From contig JAVBTA010000034.1 in NCBI GenBank assembly GCA_031556375.1, positions 1 through 64,000 on the forward strand: DNA of 64,000 nt, read 5' to 3'. Of the stretch, positions 62,703-64,000 are shown piece after piece. This DNA comes from BNXB01 sp031556375. Its GTDB lineage: Bacteria > Bacteroidota > Bacteroidia > Bacteroidales > Azobacteroidaceae. The position numbers and the translations under genes are program-made. How positions within the stretch are numbered: position 1 is the stretch's first letter; each line of letters opens with the position of its first letter. A model generated the notes under the pieces. That model was not told the origin of the DNA. It did no database searches and worked only from the letters and a program-made list of their open reading frames with translations.

Positions 62703-63686
62703 TTATAACTTTGTTTCCGAGAAAGAAGTTGTGAGACTTACCATAAAAGATGTTGCAGAAGGATGATATTGAGCTAAAGAGCAACTGATCTTGAATGCTT
62801 TAACATTTAATCCTGCACCGATAGAAAATCCCCCCATACGGTTTCCTTGTTGTATTTTCATATCTGAACCGGTTCTTGCATTGTACCCTAAAGCGATCCA
62901 CAAATTATCTGACGGAAGAAAATCAACACCTACAATGAAATGATTGAGAAAAGTTGTAAAGAATTCTTGATCTTCACCATTCGTTTTTTTGTAATCCCAA
63001 CGATTCAGATTGGCTGCCGTCAGCGAAAAACGTATCGGGGCATGATCCAATCGTTTAGATATACCTAATTGTATTTCCCAGGGCATTTCAGCGTATTCTT
63101 CATCGTAGGCTTTTATTTGTCGTCCCAAATTTTTCCCGACTAAACCTGCAGAAAATTGTTTTTCCTTATTATAATAACTCAATCCCAGATCGACTCCAAA
63201 TCCAATAGATGTGTATTCATCATAAGGAGAATATACGAATTTAGCGGTAACTCCACCACGAAGCCGGTCAGTCAGGTCATGTGAAAAAAACAAATTACCG
63301 CACATGTCTTTTGCAGGCAAATCTCCGTAGATAATACCATTTTTGTCAGCTTTGGTCATATCTCCATAATTGACATAGTTAAATCCGACTCCCCAGGCAC
63401 TTCTATCGCCCATTGCTTTCGCAAATGTTGCACTTCCGGAACCGATATCGGCTATATAGAATAAATAATTGAGATTGATACTCTTATCCATTTCCGGTCC
63501 AAGGAATGCCGGATTATGATAAATGAGGGAGAGGTCGTTTTCAACAATTGAGATATTGGTTTTTCCTAATGCACTGGCGCGTGCCGATGAGGGAAGCCCC
63601 AGAAAATTAAAGACAGTATTGCCTTCCTGTGCATTTATCGATAGGAAATTGGATATTATAATACAAAATAAAAGCGTTTTCTTCAT
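62703..63686 (-). CDS. porQ: type IX secretion system protein PorQ
   Basis: A 327-residue outer-membrane barrel with a signal peptide (1-19, ending NAQ). The family start FNFLGLPSSARASALGKTNIS and NPAFLG segment are clear, followed by barrel strands such as WGVGFNYVNYGD and a C-terminal SLTTSFSETKL. In the T9SS, PorQ acts with PorU and PorZ in the cell-surface attachment complex. It heads the operon with cmk and ispH. No other por or gld gene is in the window. Confidence 0.9.
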   Translation of the reverse strand: MKKTLLFCIIISNFLSINAQEGNTVFNFLGLPSSARASALGKTNISIVENDLSLIYHNPAFLGPEMDKSINLNYLFYIADIGSGSATFAKAMGDRSAWGVGFNYVNYGDMTKADKNGIIYGDLPAKDMCGNLFFSHDLTDRLRGGVTAKFVYSPYDEYTSIGFGVDLGLSYYNKEKQFSAGLVGKNLGRQIKAYDEEYAEMPWEIQLGISKRLDHAPIRFSLTAANLNRWDYKKTNGEDQEFFTTFLNHFIVGVDFLPSDNLWIALGYNARTGSDMKIQQGNRMGGFSIGAGLNVKAFKISCSLAQYHPSATSFMVSLTTSFSETKL

Positions 63687-63706
63687 GCCTTATAAAAATG
63701 AATGGA

Positions 63707-63739
63707 CAAATATACGGATAAAACCGCTAACTATACAAA
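63707..63739 (-). promoter_or_regulatory. promoter of the porQ-cmk-ispH operon
   Basis: On the minus strand TTTG (63736-63739), 21 bases, then TATATTTG (63707-63714): a full consensus match. The leader is about 15 bases. Confidence 0.7.
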
Positions 63740-63826
63740 CGGAAGAAATAATAAAAAGGTATATGAATCGTGGGATTTTTTGTGTTACTTTGTATTTGAA
63801 TACGTCAGATAAGAAAAAAGAACTAT

Positions 63827-64000
63827 ATGATAACATTTGAACAATCGTTAGATATTATTCGTGAAAATATCGGTAAAATAGTTTATCCCCAGCATCCGGA
63901 TCAATTATATGAACCTATTCGTTATATTTTGGATCTGGGAGGGAAAAGGGCGAGACCTGCTCTCGTATTGCTGGCATGTAATTTATATAAAGATGATGTT
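63827..64000 (+). CDS. polyprenyl synthetase, N-terminal part, cut by the window edge
   Basis: ATG at 63827 opens a frame that runs off the window after 58 codons. It contains IRYILDLGGKRARPALVLLA, the GGKRxRP motif of trans-isoprenyl diphosphate synthases that bind the isopentenyl diphosphate. It should make a farnesyl-type or longer chain for quinone or cell-wall lipid, and so uses the products of IspH encoded nearby. Divergent from porQ. Confidence 0.9.
   Translation, partial: MITFEQSLDIIRENIGKIVYPQHPDQLYEPIRYILDLGGKRARPALVLLACNLYKDDV

Overview
The window looks like chromosome from an AT-rich, anaerobic Bacteroidota, most likely order Bacteroidales. The evidence is: the type IX secretion gene porQ; a GLPGLI protein beside a TonB-dependent-type barrel with a carboxypeptidase-like N-terminal domain; a DUF4492-cydA-cydB cluster; a membrane-anchored AraC-type regulator; very few Shine-Dalgarno sequences; and many promoters fitting the Bacteroidota pattern TTTG-N19 to 21-TAnnTTTG. 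A family such as Odoribacteraceae is a guess; the window has no rRNA gene.

Layout. 1-4.3 kb is an AT-rich accessory block: a small secreted Cys-rich peptide, a perfect 25-bp hairpin terminator, a GLPGLI protein and an outer-membrane barrel. 4.3-16.9 kb is mostly housekeeping: rsmE-mtgA-lipB, htpG, clpC, folB and a bactofilin, malQ, then a serA-nupG-like pair. 16.8-20.7 kb is a two-component pair: a hybrid kinase with HPt domain and a sigma-54 activator. 20.9-30 kb holds an AsmA-like protein, a TRIC channel, an XRE-cupin regulator with an acyl-CoA synthetase, two rhomboids with an EEP-family protein, and HU. 30.1-36.9 kb holds argS, a notable three-gene export-signal cluster (tetraheme cytochrome-SUMF1 fusion, Tat lipoprotein Gfo/Idh/MocA oxidoreductase, Tat sugar isomerase-like protein), and a pyridoxamine kinase. 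36.9-43.1 kb holds secA, a phosphatase-fold protein that has lost its catalytic residues, and a DUF4105 protein. 43.3-48.9 kb holds an exported nitroreductase, iorAB and mutS2. 48.9-53.5 kb is a GC-richer block with two DUF1254/DUF1214 proteins divergent from an AraC-type regulator, and three helically phased repeats between them. 53.5-64 kb returns to core genes: a CAT-like acetyltransferase, a VWA protein, rplU-rpmA, DUF3467, tRNA-Leu(GAG), cytochrome bd oxidase, porQ-cmk-ispH, and the start of a polyprenyl synthetase.

The best candidates for an undescribed system are: (1) the tetraheme-SUMF1/oxidoreductase/isomerase cluster at 31999-36052, which could pass electrons from envelope sugar oxidation to the quinone pool and carries an in-frame run of 11 G that could switch the SUMF1 half on and off; (2) the peptide/GLPGLI/barrel locus at 511-4283; (3) the inactive-looking phosphatase with DUF4105 upstream of secA; and (4) the AraC/DUF1254 module with its phased operators. 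All were judged by eye; no database or folding search was run.
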